DNA of 64,000 bases. Origin: Prevotella sp. GTDB taxonomy: Bacteria; Bacteroidota; Bacteroidia; Bacteroidales; Bacteroidaceae. A program made the position numbers and the translations under genes. The notes beneath the pieces are model-generated. The model worked only from the letters and a program-made list of their open reading frames with translations. It was not told the DNA's origin and made no database searches. Below, in pieces: positions 7,066-15,688 of this stretch. The stretch covers positions 31,738 to 95,737 of the forward strand of contig JAHAZN010000035.1 of the NCBI GenBank assembly GCA_018385335.1, in the 5' to 3' direction. The stretch's first letter is position 1. Each line of letters starts with the position of its first letter.

Positions 7066-9594
7066 TTATTTTGCCTTTTGTCTTGCCTGTTTCGTTATTC
7101 TCAAGGCTGCTACCGACCAGGCAGGCAGTGTGAGTGTCACTTCCTCTCCCACTTCTATCTCTCGCTCCGTCATTTCTTTCCAGGCTTTGTTGCGATCCGG
7201 TTGCTGTGGTCCGGTGAGCAGGGTCAAGACTGCTTGGGGCTTGCCTTCACCGATGATGGTTGCCAGGTCGGCGACTTTCAATGTCACCTCGGCATCGTGT
7301 GGCAACAGGCTCACCATCTTCACATCCATCTCGCCGGTCTTCTTCACTCTTGTCACCGAGCAATCTATTCTCTTCTCTATCTCTGCCTTGAGCGGTTGAT
7401 GTCCGTTGTCGCTGAGGTAGGCGGCCTCCACCTGCGATGCGATATACTCGTCACCGGCATGCTGGCCGAAGAGTTTCTGAATCTCATAGTTGGCGGTGGG
7501 TTTCACCTCAGTGTTGTTGAAATAGATAAGGTCGGGATTCCATTTCGTATAACCCTCTTTGGCCAACAGCGGCGCATAGGAAGCCATGACCACCACATCG
7601 GCGTTCTTCTCCACATGGGTGAGATAGGCAGCCTCGGCGAGCGCATTGCTCACATGATTGCCCTTCGATGCCCATTCGCCGAGATAGACCTTTGTTCCCT
7701 GACGGTCATAGTTGTCGTAGAAGTTGCGATGGTTGAAATACCAGCCGGGCGAGTTATAGTAGTGTTCGTCAACGATGGCGATATGATGTTCCTTGGCTGC
7801 CTGCCATCCATATTCGTAGTCGGAACCTTCCCAAAATGGTCCCACGGTGCCCACGAGGGTGATCTCGGGATGAGCTTTCTTGATGCCTTCCATGAGGAAC
7901 AGGTAGCGTTTCATGAAGACGTCGCTGATCAGGTCCTCGTTACCTATGCCGAGATATTTCAGTCCGAAGGGTTTGGGGTGGCCTGCCTTGGCTCTCAGTG
8001 CAGCCAAGGGTGAGGTCTTGGCATCGCCGTTGGCCCACTCTATCAGGTCGAGCAACTCCTGGAGATAGCTCTCCATGGTGAGGGGCTTGCCGTTATACTG
8101 GTAGGGCGATGGCTGTCCGTTGAGTTCTTCCTCAAAGGGGATGCCTCCCTGCTGTCCGTTGCCTCCCTTCCATGAGTTCTGACAGGGCACACCGGCTGCC
8201 AGCACGGGCAACGGTTCGGCACCGAGGTCTTCGCAGAAGGTGAAATACTCATAGAAGCCGAGACCTCTCGTCTGGTGGTAGCTCCAGATGTTCATGTCTC
8301 CCTGGCGTTCCCACAGGTCGCCGATGGTGGCTTGCCAGTGGTAGATGTTGTCGATGCCCTGACCATGAGAGGCGCAACCGCCGGGGAATCTGACGAAACG
8401 TGGCTTGAGGTCGGCGATCACCTGTGCCAGGTCATTTCGCAGTCCGTTCTCCCTTCCCTTAAAGGTGTTCTTTGGGAAGAGCGAGACGAAATCGATGTCG
8501 AGGGTTCCCTCCTGCAAGGGGCTGATGACAAGGCGTGCCTTGTCGGCGCTCTTCTTCGGTGTGAGCACGGCTTTCTGCTGTTTCCATCCCGTCGTGGCCT
8601 TGATGTTGCATGAGGCCAGGGTCTCGGTGTCGGCCATGAGGCTCACCTTCACGCTCCCCTTCCCTTTCACGAAGAGCGAGAGCAGATATTTCTCCTTAGC
8701 CTTGAGTGGGATGCCGTCCCATCCGTTATTGACGAGGGCTCCGCCCACCTTGGTCGTGGTAAGTTGGAGATAGTGACAGTTGTTCTCATGCAACGGCTGT
8801 TGGGTGGCCACCTGCCATGAGATATGCTCGCCTTCGAGGTTCCATGCGGTGGTGGCTGTCCATCCCCTTCGGTCCTTCTCCGAATACTCGAAGTCGCGGT
8901 TTTCGATAAGTTCGGCATAGAGTCCGCCATCGGCGGCATAGCTGATATCCTCGAAGAAGATGCCCATGAGATTGGGCGAGATGTCCTTCACGTCCTTCGC
9001 ATCGATGGTCACCGTGGCCTTGATGCCTTTGGCCTCCTTGGCGAGACGGGCGGCAGAGGCTACGAAGTTCTCGCTCTCCTTGGCCCAGTTCTGTTCTCTG
9101 AGAATCTTCTTGTCGAGCAGGTTCTGCAGTGCCTTGTAGGGGATGCGTATCACGTTGTCCTCCGATGCTTTCTTCTGCTTTTCGAGCAAGGTTTCAAATG
9201 CTTTTTGGTCAAGATATGGATAGTCCTGCGGTTTCCACAGCGTAAAGTTGTCCGACTGTGTCTTGGCTATCTGTGGCTGTTTGGGGTTGGGGATGAAGGT
9301 GGCATAGAAGGTCTTGCCGTCGTAGCTCATCACGGGATAATAGAGTTTCTTCTCGCTTCCCCAAGGTCCGTAATCGCTCTCGAAGAGGTTGCAGTCCACA
9401 TGTGTCCAATGCTTCCTGTCCTGCGAATAGGCTATCTGGAAGTTGCGTGTGCCGTTCTTCACATCCGGCTTCACATAGATGGAGTCGGGATGGTTGGCCA
9501 TCACTGTTGTCGCTACCATGGGGGTGGCAGCCACTGCGAATAAAAAAACCCGCCTCAGGAGGTGAAGCGGGAGTTTGACGTTATATCTTCTCAT
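7066..9594 (-). CDS. GH51 alpha-L-arabinofuranosidase, secreted, with extra N-terminal domain
   Basis: 842 residues. A Sec signal (~1-33) is followed by an unusual ~150-residue N-terminal region (RNFQIAYSQDRKHWTHV...) that reads like part of a five-blade propeller or lectin-like fold. The catalytic part begins near residue 195 (ISPNLMGIFFEDISYAADGG), includes a CBM4/9-like insert (~245-375), then VRFPGGC. The predicted acid/base is E553 in GNED and the nucleophile E640 in LGEWAS. It would release arabinose from plant arabinans or arabinoxylans. A terminator-like hairpin sits inside codons 8-18 (separate entry). It is the first gene of the run that continues into pheA. Confidence 0.9.
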   Translation of the reverse strand: MRRYNVKLPLHLLRRVFLFAVAATPMVATTVMANHPDSIYVKPDVKNGTRNFQIAYSQDRKHWTHVDCNLFESDYGPWGSEKKLYYPVMSYDGKTFYATFIPNPKQPQIAKTQSDNFTLWKPQDYPYLDQKAFETLLEKQKKASEDNVIRIPYKALQNLLDKKILREQNWAKESENFVASAARLAKEAKGIKATVTIDAKDVKDISPNLMGIFFEDISYAADGGLYAELIENRDFEYSEKDRRGWTATTAWNLEGEHISWQVATQQPLHENNCHYLQLTTTKVGGALVNNGWDGIPLKAKEKYLLSLFVKGKGSVKVSLMADTETLASCNIKATTGWKQQKAVLTPKKSADKARLVISPLQEGTLDIDFVSLFPKNTFKGRENGLRNDLAQVIADLKPRFVRFPGGCASHGQGIDNIYHWQATIGDLWERQGDMNIWSYHQTRGLGFYEYFTFCEDLGAEPLPVLAAGVPCQNSWKGGNGQQGGIPFEEELNGQPSPYQYNGKPLTMESYLQELLDLIEWANGDAKTSPLAALRAKAGHPKPFGLKYLGIGNEDLISDVFMKRYLFLMEGIKKAHPEITLVGTVGPFWEGSDYEYGWQAAKEHHIAIVDEHYYNSPGWYFNHRNFYDNYDRQGTKVYLGEWASKGNHVSNALAEAAYLTHVEKNADVVVMASYAPLLAKEGYTKWNPDLIYFNNTEVKPTANYEIQKLFGQHAGDEYIASQVEAAYLSDNGHQPLKAEIEKRIDCSVTRVKKTGEMDVKMVSLLPHDAEVTLKVADLATIIGEGKPQAVLTLLTGPQQPDRNKAWKEMTEREIEVGEEVTLTLPAWSVAALRITKQARQKAK
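9542..9571 (-). terminator. Intrinsic terminator-like hairpin inside the GH51 signal-peptide codons
   Basis: On the minus strand a 9-bp stem (CCCGCTTCA with TGAGGCGGG, one G-T wobble), loop CCTCC, is followed at once by seven T. It lies 24-53 bases into the coding sequence. It could be an attenuator relieved by translating ribosomes, or a coincidence of codon choice. Confidence 0.55.
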
Positions 9595-9656
9595 GTTCTA
9601 ATGTTTTCTTTTCATAAGTTGAAATCACACGCAACTTCCCGCTCCACAGTAGCCTG

Positions 9657-9664
9657 CAAAGTAA
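9657..9664 (-). promoter_or_regulatory. Probable -7 box TTACTTTG
   Basis: Near-match to TAnnTTTG (second base differs) 63 bases before the GH51 ATG, in the usual sequence context TTACTTTGCA. Confidence 0.4.
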
Positions 9665-9806
9665 TAATAAAAGCTAAAGAAATAGGTGTCAATTCCACTC
9701 ATATTGTTTCTTTTTTCTTGTTTTCAGTTGCAAAAGTATAATTTTTCTTTGAATGAGCAAAGAAATCGGAAGTTTTTTTCCGTCTTTTCATGGGTAATTC
9801 GTTTAA

Positions 9807-10095
9807 TTAGTCACTTTGCGGGCAAAACCGCGGAGTTAGCACCATCCCATGGGCAAAGAACAGGGGGGGGAGGTTAGCAAAAAGAATCTCCCCACCTATC
9901 GCTGCCTCTGTTGGTGTTGGTTACTGCCATTAGTAACTTTGCGGGCTGTAGGCCCAACCTGCGATTAGCCCAGGGTAGAGCGAAGCGGCACCCTGGGGTA
10001 TGTTGTGAAGAAGAACCACGCCTTGAAAAGGCAAAAGCGTTATACATCAACCAAGCGTACGGGGCGGATGGAGAGCCCATCGCTGCGAGTGCCAA
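9807..10095. repeat. Dispersed non-coding repeat, REP-like, in two related modules
   Basis: The gene-free stretch 9595-10201 holds the GH51 promoter and then this element. The string ACTTTGCGGGC occurs at 9813-9823 and again at 9936-9946 within ATTAGT[C/A]ACTTTGCGGGC. The second module contains GGGC..GCCC and the perfect stem CCCAGGGT (9969-9976) / ACCCTGGG (9990-9997). Units containing this CCCAGGGTAGAGCGAAGCGGCACCC-type core are, from memory, scattered through Bacteroidales intergenic DNA. A G8 run lies at 9863-9870. The reading frames here look like shadows, not genes. The rest of the gap (10096-10201) shows only a short palindrome. Confidence 0.5.
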
Positions 10096-10201
10096 ATAAC
10101 TTAGACATGTAGTTAGCTATTGTATCGCGGAAAAAGCCGGCGGCAGGCAAGGATTCTCCTTGACGATACCACGGTGGGCATCATACTGACTGCCGTTGTC
10201 A

Positions 10202-10525
10202 TCAGATGCCGTGGGGATTGAGGAAACTGGTGTGCTTCCTTGCCTTCTTTTCTGTCCCTTCGGCCTGGAAATCTCCTGTGAGCGTATTGAGGCGCTGGGG
10301 GTCGAGTTGCAGCATCTTCTCTGCATCTTCCTTAGCTCCTCGGATGTCTCCCGTCTCATATCTCACCCTGCCTCTCAGCTGATAGGCTTCTGCATTGTCT
10401 GGATGATTGACGATGGCTTGGGTGAGCAGGGCGATGGCCATCACTCTGTCTCCCCGTTGCATGGCATCACGTGCCTGCTCTACGAGCACGTCTCTCTCTT
10501 CCTTGTTGTCTTTTGATGTTTCCAT
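10202..10525 (-). CDS. Small tetratricopeptide-repeat protein
   Basis: 107 residues from the ATG at 10525 (METSKDNKEERDVLVEQ). Two TPR-like helical pairs are visible (ARDAMQRGDRVMAIALLTQAI, PDNAEAYQLRGRVRYETGDIRGAKEDAEKML). The tail is basic and unstructured-looking. It follows the C1 peptidase gene by 46 bases and is probably co-transcribed. It is likely an adaptor; no partner can be named. Confidence 0.72.
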   Translation of the reverse strand: METSKDNKEERDVLVEQARDAMQRGDRVMAIALLTQAIVNHPDNAEAYQLRGRVRYETGDIRGAKEDAEKMLQLDPQRLNTLTGDFQAEGTEKKARKHTSFLNPHGI

Positions 10526-10571
10526 AGTGTTTCTATTTTCTTTTCTAAGAAGTTGTCTCCCCTGCCCTTGC

Positions 10572-11972
10572 TCATTCGTCGGCAAGGAAGAGTGGGTCTT
10601 CGGGTGTCACCATTGTGGGTCTTTGTTCGCTAAGTTTGAGCAGGTCCTGCGGCACATACTGTTTGTCAACCACCAGTCGGAACATATATTCTCTCATCCA
10701 GCGGTCGGTCATAATCATACATCCGCTCTGTCCCCAGGCATTTCCCCAGCTGTTCTCCACCTTCCATTTGATGGCCTTGCCATCTTCATCCAAGTCAACA
10801 GCGGTGAGTGTCATGGCGTGTGTTGACCCGCTGTCGAAGGTACTGATACGCTGTGCCTTGTCCATATTGAAAGTGGTACCAAAGAGGGCACCATAGTCAT
10901 AGTTCTCTGTGTCGCCATAGCCTCTGCTGCGGTCGAGCATCTTGCCCACGTCATAGGAGCTGTACATCTTCCTGCCATCTTTGAGTGCTGCAATGGCTAA
11001 GCGCGAGATGTCATCCATGGAGAGGTTGAGATATTTCCAGTTGTGTCCGTCGTAGGTGTGTCTGTCATACTCCACCTCGTAGGTTTTACCATAGGGACGT
11101 CTCGGGTCATTCATCACCATGATGAAGGAGCCGTTGAGTGGTTGTCCCACCACCTCTTCAAAGAAGGTCTTCGGTGTATAGGTCTTCTTCTTTGTCACGG
11201 TTTTTCCGCTTTTGTTCTTAAATGCGTAGTCAAATTCTGCAGGTGGTTCTCCTATACAGAGTTGCAGCATCTTATATACGATAGCGAGCTGTTCAGCCTT
11301 AGCCTTTTTTATGTCAGATGTTTTCTTTCCGTCAGCCACCATTTTTCTCAGCATCAGTCCTGCTTCTCTCAGTTTCGATGCTATGAGTCGTGACATACGC
11401 GACGTATTGTCCGATGAGTGGGTCTCTGCCATCACGCTCTTCGGCACGAGTCCATATTTGTCTGCGAGGTCAGCCACACCGCAGAAGGTGCCTCCGTCGT
11501 TGATAGGATGTTTAAAGAAAAACTGCACCCTAGCGTCGTCAATGGGCTTGTCGGCATGGTCTATCACTGCCTGTAGGAAGAGGTTGGCTTTCTCCAACTG
11601 GTCATAGAAGAAGAGATAAGCCTGCGAGAACTCTACCTGTAGCGAGTCGGTGCGCTTGGCATAGTTAGCTCTCAGCACATTCAGCCCAGAGAACATCCAG
11701 CATCTTCCGCTACTCTGCTGGTCGGTGATCGACTGTTTTGGTGTCTCTATACTGAAGTAAGTATCTATCTCGTTTGCATTAGCCTTGTTTTTTGCCAAGT
11801 TGTCAATACTGTTGGCAGCTATGGCATTTGCCAACGCCTTGTCTGCTGGCGTCATCTTCACCCTGCTTCTTATATCACTTAGCATTTCTGGGGTGATGCC
11901 TCCCCCCTTGGTCTGTGCGTTGGCAGCCATTGCGAGTGTGAGGGCGAGCGCCCATAAACAGTTTCTTTTCAT
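10572..11972 (-). CDS. Secreted C1 family cysteine peptidase (bleomycin hydrolase / PepC-like)
   Basis: 466 residues with a signal peptide (MKRNCLWALALTLAMAANA). The catalytic Cys is C91 in QQSSGRCWMFSGLNVLR; the His is in DSGSTHAMTLTAVD and the Asn in KVENSWGNAWG, the order and spacing of bleomycin hydrolase-type aminopeptidases. The signal peptide puts it in the periplasm or outside, unlike cytoplasmic PepC, so it probably trims peptides during nutrient uptake. The ATG at 11972 is preceded by AAGGAGAA, one of the few Shine-Dalgarno-like sites in the window. It lies 45 bases after the esterase-GH97 gene. Confidence 0.88.
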   Translation of the reverse strand: MKRNCLWALALTLAMAANAQTKGGGITPEMLSDIRSRVKMTPADKALANAIAANSIDNLAKNKANANEIDTYFSIETPKQSITDQQSSGRCWMFSGLNVLRANYAKRTDSLQVEFSQAYLFFYDQLEKANLFLQAVIDHADKPIDDARVQFFFKHPINDGGTFCGVADLADKYGLVPKSVMAETHSSDNTSRMSRLIASKLREAGLMLRKMVADGKKTSDIKKAKAEQLAIVYKMLQLCIGEPPAEFDYAFKNKSGKTVTKKKTYTPKTFFEEVVGQPLNGSFIMVMNDPRRPYGKTYEVEYDRHTYDGHNWKYLNLSMDDISRLAIAALKDGRKMYSSYDVGKMLDRSRGYGDTENYDYGALFGTTFNMDKAQRISTFDSGSTHAMTLTAVDLDEDGKAIKWKVENSWGNAWGQSGCMIMTDRWMREYMFRLVVDKQYVPQDLLKLSEQRPTMVTPEDPLFLADE

Positions 11973-12017
11973 AATTGTATTCTCCTTATAATATTTATAT
12001 ACATTATTACATTTCAC

Positions 12018-14951
12018 TTATTCTATCACCATAACAAACCCACCCCTCGGCTTACATTTCATGGCCTTGGGTGCTTTTCCTTTCATTCTTCTCACGTTCC
12101 ATTTCTGAGCGTCTTTCTTTCCATCTTCCAAAATAAGGATATTCTTTCCTCTCTTTACTATTGGTGTCAGATCGATGTTGAGTGTGATGGGGTGATCGGT
12201 GCCGTTGATACCAGCCACGTACCATGTTGTTCCCTTTCTTCTTGCCATCACCACCTGTTCTCCTGGGTAGCCTTCAATGAGCATCGTCTCCTCCCATGCT
12301 GTAGGCAGTGAACCGATAATCTTTTTCACCTCCTCGGGTTGTACGAGATAGCTCTCTGGTCTGTCAGCCCAGTGTAGTAATCCCGACTCATAGAGCACCG
12401 CTAATGCCAGTTCGTGGGCATTGGTGGTGATGTGTGGATGTTGTGAGTCGGAGAAGGTGCATGGGGTATAGTCCATCGAACCTATCACGTTTCGTGTGAA
12501 TGGCAGTGTGGCATTGTGTGCGGCAGCCCTGTTGGTGAGCACGGGCAGGTTGTTATACCATTCAGCGCCGTACACACCCTCCACCGACATGAGGTTGGGA
12601 TAGGTGCGTTGCCATCCTCTTGGCACTGTAGCTCCGTGGAAGTTGACAAGCAGATGATGTTTTGCGGCACACTCAAGCAGGTCGATGCAATATTGCATGG
12701 TCTCCTGTTTGTCTCCCGCAAAGAAGTCAATTTTCACACCAACCACTCCCTTCTCTTCGAGCCATGCAAACTCTCTCTCTCTATTTTCCGGTGCGTTAAG
12801 TCTATCATGCGGTCCGGGTGCTCCTCCGTTTTTTGTCCATGCTGTCGAAGAGTTATACCACAGTATGGTCTTCACACCTTTTTCTTTGGCATAGTTGAGT
12901 GCCTTTTCTATGTCTCCGCCATTGCCCATCTCGTCCCATTCGGCATCTATCAGCACATAGGGTAGCGCCAATTTTGCCGCCATATCTATATATTGTTTCA
13001 CTATCTGATAGTCCTTTGAGCCATGATTGTGTGCCCAATAAATCCACGACACTCCTCCTGGCATTATCCAAGAAGTATCTTCCAGTCGGCATGGTTCACT
13101 GACATCGCTGACGAGTGTCGATTCCACGAGGTCTTTTCTCTTTCCAACTATCACCACCCTCCATGGCGAGTTCCATTCGCCGCTCATCTGCAGTGTATTG
13201 ATGTCGGGCACCACTCTGTAGTCCTCTTGATTACCGTCGTTGTAAAGACACGATGCACTATGCTGTCGCTCTATTCCTGCCTCGGTGATGAGCGCCCACA
13301 CATCGTTCTCCACCTCTATGAGTGCGGGATATCCCCATCTTCTGTTGTTACTCTTTCCCGTTGTTGTCAATGGGAAAAACTCTTCATAGGATTCCGTCCA
13401 TTTCTGCATCCATCTCTTTGTTCCTTCCTTTATGTTATAGGTAGTCTTTTCCTCTGCCAATGCGACATGCTGCAGTGCTGTGAGCTCATATCTGAAGGCC
13501 ATTCCATCGTTGTAGAGTCTCACCCTCATGCGTTGCACTCTTCCCATGTTGTCTTCAAAGGAATAAACTGTTTCAGTGGCTTCATTTGTGCAGGTCAGTC
13601 GTTTACCGCTCTTCATTTCATAATGTTCCTTTATCATTGTCGGCTTGCTCACGCTGCTTATCTTCAGTCCCCGTCCGCCTCCGTCTCTTGTATTCTGTCC
13701 GAACTGTGTGATTGTCAATACCTTTTGTTCCTCACCCTGCTGTCTATAACTAAGGTTGAATGCCACGATGTTTCCGTCTTTCACCACGGGTTGCAGCCTC
13801 ACCTTTCCGTTGGGTGCCGTTATCGTGGTAGCCACGTCGGCGGTATTTTTCTGTTTGAAGAATTGTTGCATAGTGGTGGCGAGATAGGTGCGTGCATTCA
13901 TCCATGTATGTCCTCCTCCAGTGAGCATCTTCTCATAGTTCACCTTTTTGTCATTGAGATAGTCCCAGTTTCTCAGCACATCCTGATAGAGTAAGTCGTC
14001 GCTGCCCACACCATACCAGAGCATGGTGAAGGGTGGCTCTCCATCGAAGAGGTGAGGGAAATACCTATCCATCACCGCTGGTGTGAGGAAGGCGCTGTAG
14101 GATGCCAGATAGGCAAACATCTCTGGATATTTCATAGCAGTGAAGAGCGCCTGCCCTCCTCCTCTCGAGAATCCTGCTATGGCTCGGTTCTCTCTCCCCG
14201 TCTTCACGCGGAAGTGCTGTGCCACATAGGGCATGACACACTCTGTGAGCTCATTGCTGAAGGTGGTGTACATCTCTGCCGCCTCCATCGATGTCGGTCT
14301 GGGAGTGCCATTCATCATATTTCCATAGGGCATCACCACTATCATCTCTTCTGCCTTTCCCTCCGCGATGAGGTTGTCGAGGATGATATTTGCTCTTCCC
14401 ACCTTTGTCCATGTCTCCTCGGTGTCTGTAGTGCCACTGATGAGATAAAATGTGGGATAGGTTCTGTTGCTTGTCTCATAGCCGTGTGGGGTATAAACAA
14501 GTAGGGGACGGTTGATGCCGAGCACTTTGGAGTGATAGGTACAATAGCTCACCTTACCATGGGGCACATCCTTCACGGTGTAGAGAGCGGCATCGCTGGG
14601 CATCTCAAGCAAACTGGCCTTAAAGCGCTCGTTGGGGAAGATGTTGGTATTGCTGGGGTCTGCTATCCTCGTTCCGTCAACGATGAAGGCATAGGGATAG
14701 ATGTCGGGGGTACTGATGTTTACCTCTCCTCTCCACACTCCATTCTTATCTTTGGTCATTGACTTTGTGTCCTTCATAAACTGACCTTCTATGCTCACAT
14801 CCTTGGCATGAGGGGCATCTAAGGCAAACTTCACTGTGTGGCCGTCATGCTGTATATCGGGCGACTTAATAGGGTTATCCCAGTGATTCTGTGCCCAACC
14901 TGTGGTGAGGGAGAGCGCGAGTAATAACAGAGTAAGATTGTTTTTTGTCAT
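12018..14951 (-). CDS. CE1-type esterase fused to GH97 alpha-glycosidase, secreted
   Basis: 977 residues. After a signal peptide (to ~20) comes an E-set/CBM48-like module (~30-115), then an alpha/beta-hydrolase of the enterochelin esterase/feruloyl esterase type (~130-365) with nucleophile S262 in AGFSRGG and His H348 in GGGHTW. Residues ~380-977 are a full GH97: N-terminal beta-sandwich, barrel, C-terminal sandwich. The barrel has GVKIDFFAGDKQ, where D742 is the nucleophile expected of the retaining (alpha-galactosidase-like) GH97 branch. One polypeptide would remove an ester group and an alpha-linked sugar from the same glycan. Start chosen for the signal peptide and the promoter at 14993. 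Confidence 0.88.
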   Translation of the reverse strand: MTKNNLTLLLLALSLTTGWAQNHWDNPIKSPDIQHDGHTVKFALDAPHAKDVSIEGQFMKDTKSMTKDKNGVWRGEVNISTPDIYPYAFIVDGTRIADPSNTNIFPNERFKASLLEMPSDAALYTVKDVPHGKVSYCTYHSKVLGINRPLLVYTPHGYETSNRTYPTFYLISGTTDTEETWTKVGRANIILDNLIAEGKAEEMIVVMPYGNMMNGTPRPTSMEAAEMYTTFSNELTECVMPYVAQHFRVKTGRENRAIAGFSRGGGQALFTAMKYPEMFAYLASYSAFLTPAVMDRYFPHLFDGEPPFTMLWYGVGSDDLLYQDVLRNWDYLNDKKVNYEKMLTGGGHTWMNARTYLATTMQQFFKQKNTADVATTITAPNGKVRLQPVVKDGNIVAFNLSYRQQGEEQKVLTITQFGQNTRDGGGRGLKISSVSKPTMIKEHYEMKSGKRLTCTNEATETVYSFEDNMGRVQRMRVRLYNDGMAFRYELTALQHVALAEEKTTYNIKEGTKRWMQKWTESYEEFFPLTTTGKSNNRRWGYPALIEVENDVWALITEAGIERQHSASCLYNDGNQEDYRVVPDINTLQMSGEWNSPWRVVIVGKRKDLVESTLVSDVSEPCRLEDTSWIMPGGVSWIYWAHNHGSKDYQIVKQYIDMAAKLALPYVLIDAEWDEMGNGGDIEKALNYAKEKGVKTILWYNSSTAWTKNGGAPGPHDRLNAPENREREFAWLEEKGVVGVKIDFFAGDKQETMQYCIDLLECAAKHHLLVNFHGATVPRGWQRTYPNLMSVEGVYGAEWYNNLPVLTNRAAAHNATLPFTRNVIGSMDYTPCTFSDSQHPHITTNAHELALAVLYESGLLHWADRPESYLVQPEEVKKIIGSLPTAWEETMLIEGYPGEQVVMARRKGTTWYVAGINGTDHPITLNIDLTPIVKRGKNILILEDGKKDAQKWNVRRMKGKAPKAMKCKPRGGFVMVIE

Positions 14952-14992
14952 CGATCTTAGTTTACTATTTATAATTCTTAGGTATAACTCTG

Positions 14993-15000
14993 CAAATTTA
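14993..15000 (-). promoter_or_regulatory. -7 box TAAATTTG
   Basis: Exact TAnnTTTG match 41 bases before the ATG at 14951 of the esterase-GH97 gene. Confidence 0.6.
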
Positions 15001-15126
15001 GTCATTTTTTCTCAGTTGCGTAACAGGGCATTGTTCATTATATCTCATTTGCTCTTCTTTTTTCACTATTTTTACGTTTACCCTCTGTTTTTCTGTAAAA
15101 CCCTTTCGTATTTCTTAGAAAACTAT

Positions 15127-15134
15127 TACCTTTG
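15127..15134 (+). promoter_or_regulatory. -7 box TACCTTTG before the OMP pseudogene
   Basis: Exact TAnnTTTG match 48 bases before the pseudogene's ATG. The promoter looks intact although the gene is not. Confidence 0.55.
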
Positions 15135-15182
15135 CATCAGTTTATTTTTTTTACATTATTATTACACACAAAAAAGAAAATT

Positions 15183-15513
15183 ATGAAAAAGATTGTATTG
15201 ATGGGGCAGTATTTGCCGTAGCAAGCATGGCAGCAAGTGCCCAGATTTACGTAGGTGGTTCACTCGGTATCGGGTCATCCAAGGCTAACTCTAATGCAGA
15301 CAACCAGACCAACTTCTCTATCAAACCCGAAGTAGGTTAAAACCTCGATGAGAACTGGGCTATAGGTCTTCAGATTGGCTATGCAAGCGAAGATAAGACA
15401 GGTAACATATGTCATCCGACGACGATGCTCAGGCTACTGGTCACAATAAAGAGGAGATTGGTTTCTCTATCGACAACACCAACATCGAGTTTGGAGTGCA
15501 ATTTAACTTCTAA
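15183..15513 (+). pseudogene. Decayed small outer-membrane beta-barrel (porin-like) protein
   Basis: The remains of a protein starting MKKIVLM, with signal (AVFAVASMAASAQ), first strands (IYVGGSLGIGSS, NFSIKPEVG), then NLDENWAIGLQIGYASE, and the classic C-terminus NIEFGVQFNF ending in an aromatic. At least three lesions are visible: a one-base frameshift after codon 7, an in-frame TAA at 15338-15340 where the family has Tyr (EVGYNLDE), and another frameshift near 15410. The middle strands are missing, so an internal deletion is likely. Intact relatives are ~170-200 residues. Confidence 0.85.
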
Positions 15514-15565
15514 AAATATTTATTTTAACCTTAATGATAAAAGCCCACTGTAGTGGGTTGAAGAG

Positions 15566-15597
15566 CCCCATAGCTTGCGAAAGTTGTGGGGTTTTTT
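15566..15597 (+). terminator. Intrinsic terminator
   Basis: CCCCATAGCTT pairs with AAGTTGTGGGG (11 bp with two G-T pairs) around a GCGA tetraloop, followed by six T. A weaker CCCACTGTAGTGGG hairpin precedes it at 15544-15557. It ends the transcript of the decayed OMP gene. Confidence 0.8.
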
Positions 15598-15688
15598 CTT
15601 TGACCCCGGTGGATAAAAATTATGAAATTTGGCAAACGCTTGGGGATGTACGCTAAAATGCATATTTCTACGCATGCATACGATATGA

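Noticed and set aside
6793..8013. Plus-strand open frame of about 406 codons
   Set aside because: It lies opposite GH51 and pheA, which have clear domains; composition is His/Leu-rich as in antisense shadows.
9874..10095. Short minus-strand frame of 73 codons in the repeat
   Set aside because: It covers the REP-like hairpins and has no start context; typical of spurious calls on such repeats.
13023..13994. Plus-strand open frame of about 323 codons
   Set aside because: Antisense to the esterase-GH97 gene, no motif, no promoter.
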